A stretch of 64,000 bases of DNA, taken from assembly GCF_032362555.1 (NCBI RefSeq), contig NC_083519.1, forward strand, positions 7,457,501-7,521,500, given 5' to 3'. Made by a program: the position numbers and the translations under genes. Below, in pieces: positions 63,376 to 64,000 of this stretch (positions are counted from its first letter, which is position 1; the number at the start of each line of letters is the position of its first letter). The notes below the pieces were generated by a model. It saw nothing but the letters and a program-made list of their open reading frames with translations, was not told the origin of the DNA and ran no database searches. Source of the DNA: Amyelois transitella (Eukaryota; Arthropoda; Insecta; Lepidoptera; Pyralidae).

Positions 63376-64000
63376 AGAAGAAGCTGTTGACGAATATCAC
63401 GCTTCATGTTGTCAAATACTACGCCACGAATTAGTGAAGTCTTCAATCATCAAAATCAGACGGGAGTCTTCGTGTAACACGAAGCGCAACCTCAACCTTC
63501 AATTTCAATAGTATTAATTTTATTCAAAGAATTCGCAGTATTACATTTTTATGCGTGAAATTCGTCAACAGCAATGGATGGATGATGAAAAAATTTTGGT
63601 TCTCTATTGGATTGCATATAAATATTTGTCCTAATATAGTTACGCATCGTAGTTTTACGCAGAAACATCAATACGCATTGTAATCATTAGGCATAATTTT
63701 TAAAGCATAAATACAAAAAGCACAAATACAAAAACCATATCCATTGAAACTTCTAATATCAAGTAACATAAATAGTTAAAAGCATAATAATAAATAAGCA
63801 TCATTCCAAAATCCATAAAAGTATTATCCTTGTTATAAATAATGCGCAATGCATAAAATGACACATTGAAAAGTTGCTATTAAACAGGAAATTAAATGTT
63901 TGTATGCTTTGGCATTTTTGGAAGAGTCAGATATACCAATATACTTTGACGAATGGAAAATAACAAAAACATCACCAACAGGTAAATGATTGTATGCCTA

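Larger units (their letters stand above)
59319..64000. other. Intergenic repeat-containing DNA, no gene supported
   Basis: The first 150 bp should include the HARBI1-like promoter. Beyond that I see twin hairpins (59889-59969), a minus-strand retroposon-like copy (60785-60925), a small inverted-repeat element (62205-62309), two retroelement-like segments (61738-61825, 63298-63375) and a LINE-tail-like stretch near 62880-62960. No open frame exceeds about 60 codons with coding character. Confidence 0.55.

Overview
The window reads as nuclear DNA from a moth or butterfly (Lepidoptera). It is AT-rich, its genes are split by short GT-AG introns, and it is dense in dispersed elements of lepidopteran type: a tRNA-derived SINE, Helitron-like elements ending in CTAGT, short MITE-like inverted repeats, and a retroposon-like family with ATGT-rich tails present in at least 16 copies. 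The species cannot be named from the sequence alone.

Layout. 1-8000 is repeat DNA dominated by an essentially perfect 4.85-kb palindrome (3136-7986). It is built from two inverted copies of a 1,194-bp element with 40-bp terminal inverted repeats, and a third, older copy lies at 1515-2669. 8000-23,700 holds no gene I can support. 23,704-24,018 (minus) is the first coding exon of a rhodopsin-type GPCR of the AKH/corazonin/ACP (GnRH-receptor) group; the remaining exons were not found. 30,711-33,107 (minus) and 38,470-40,383 (plus) are two divergently transcribed alpha-1,3-fucosyltransferase paralogues (GT10) that differ by one intron and by the length of the stem. 41,502-43,352 is an internally deleted piggyBac element, bounded by TTAA, lying about 200 bp upstream of the next gene's start codon. 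43,559-56,081 (plus) is a complete AP-3 complex beta subunit gene: 21 coding exons, 1,041 residues, with the reading frame continuous through every junction. 56,980-59,318 (minus) is a five-exon HARBI1-like gene (488 residues) that keeps a Harbinger transposase fold pattern but appears to have lost two of the three catalytic acids, which suggests a domesticated protein. 59,319-64,000 is non-coding and contains repeats and hairpins.

The genes do not form one pathway. The fucosyltransferase pair acts in Golgi glycan modification, AP-3 beta in cargo sorting to lysosomes and pigment granules, and the GPCR exon belongs to a neuropeptide receptor. The most unusual features are the palindrome, a 73-bp tandem triplication that copies a 3' splice site of AP-3 beta, the piggyBac insertion near that gene's promoter, the likely domesticated Harbinger gene, and an excess of near-perfect short-loop hairpins across the window. 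All exon boundaries were placed by eye from splice consensus, frame continuity and recalled family motifs; no database search was possible.
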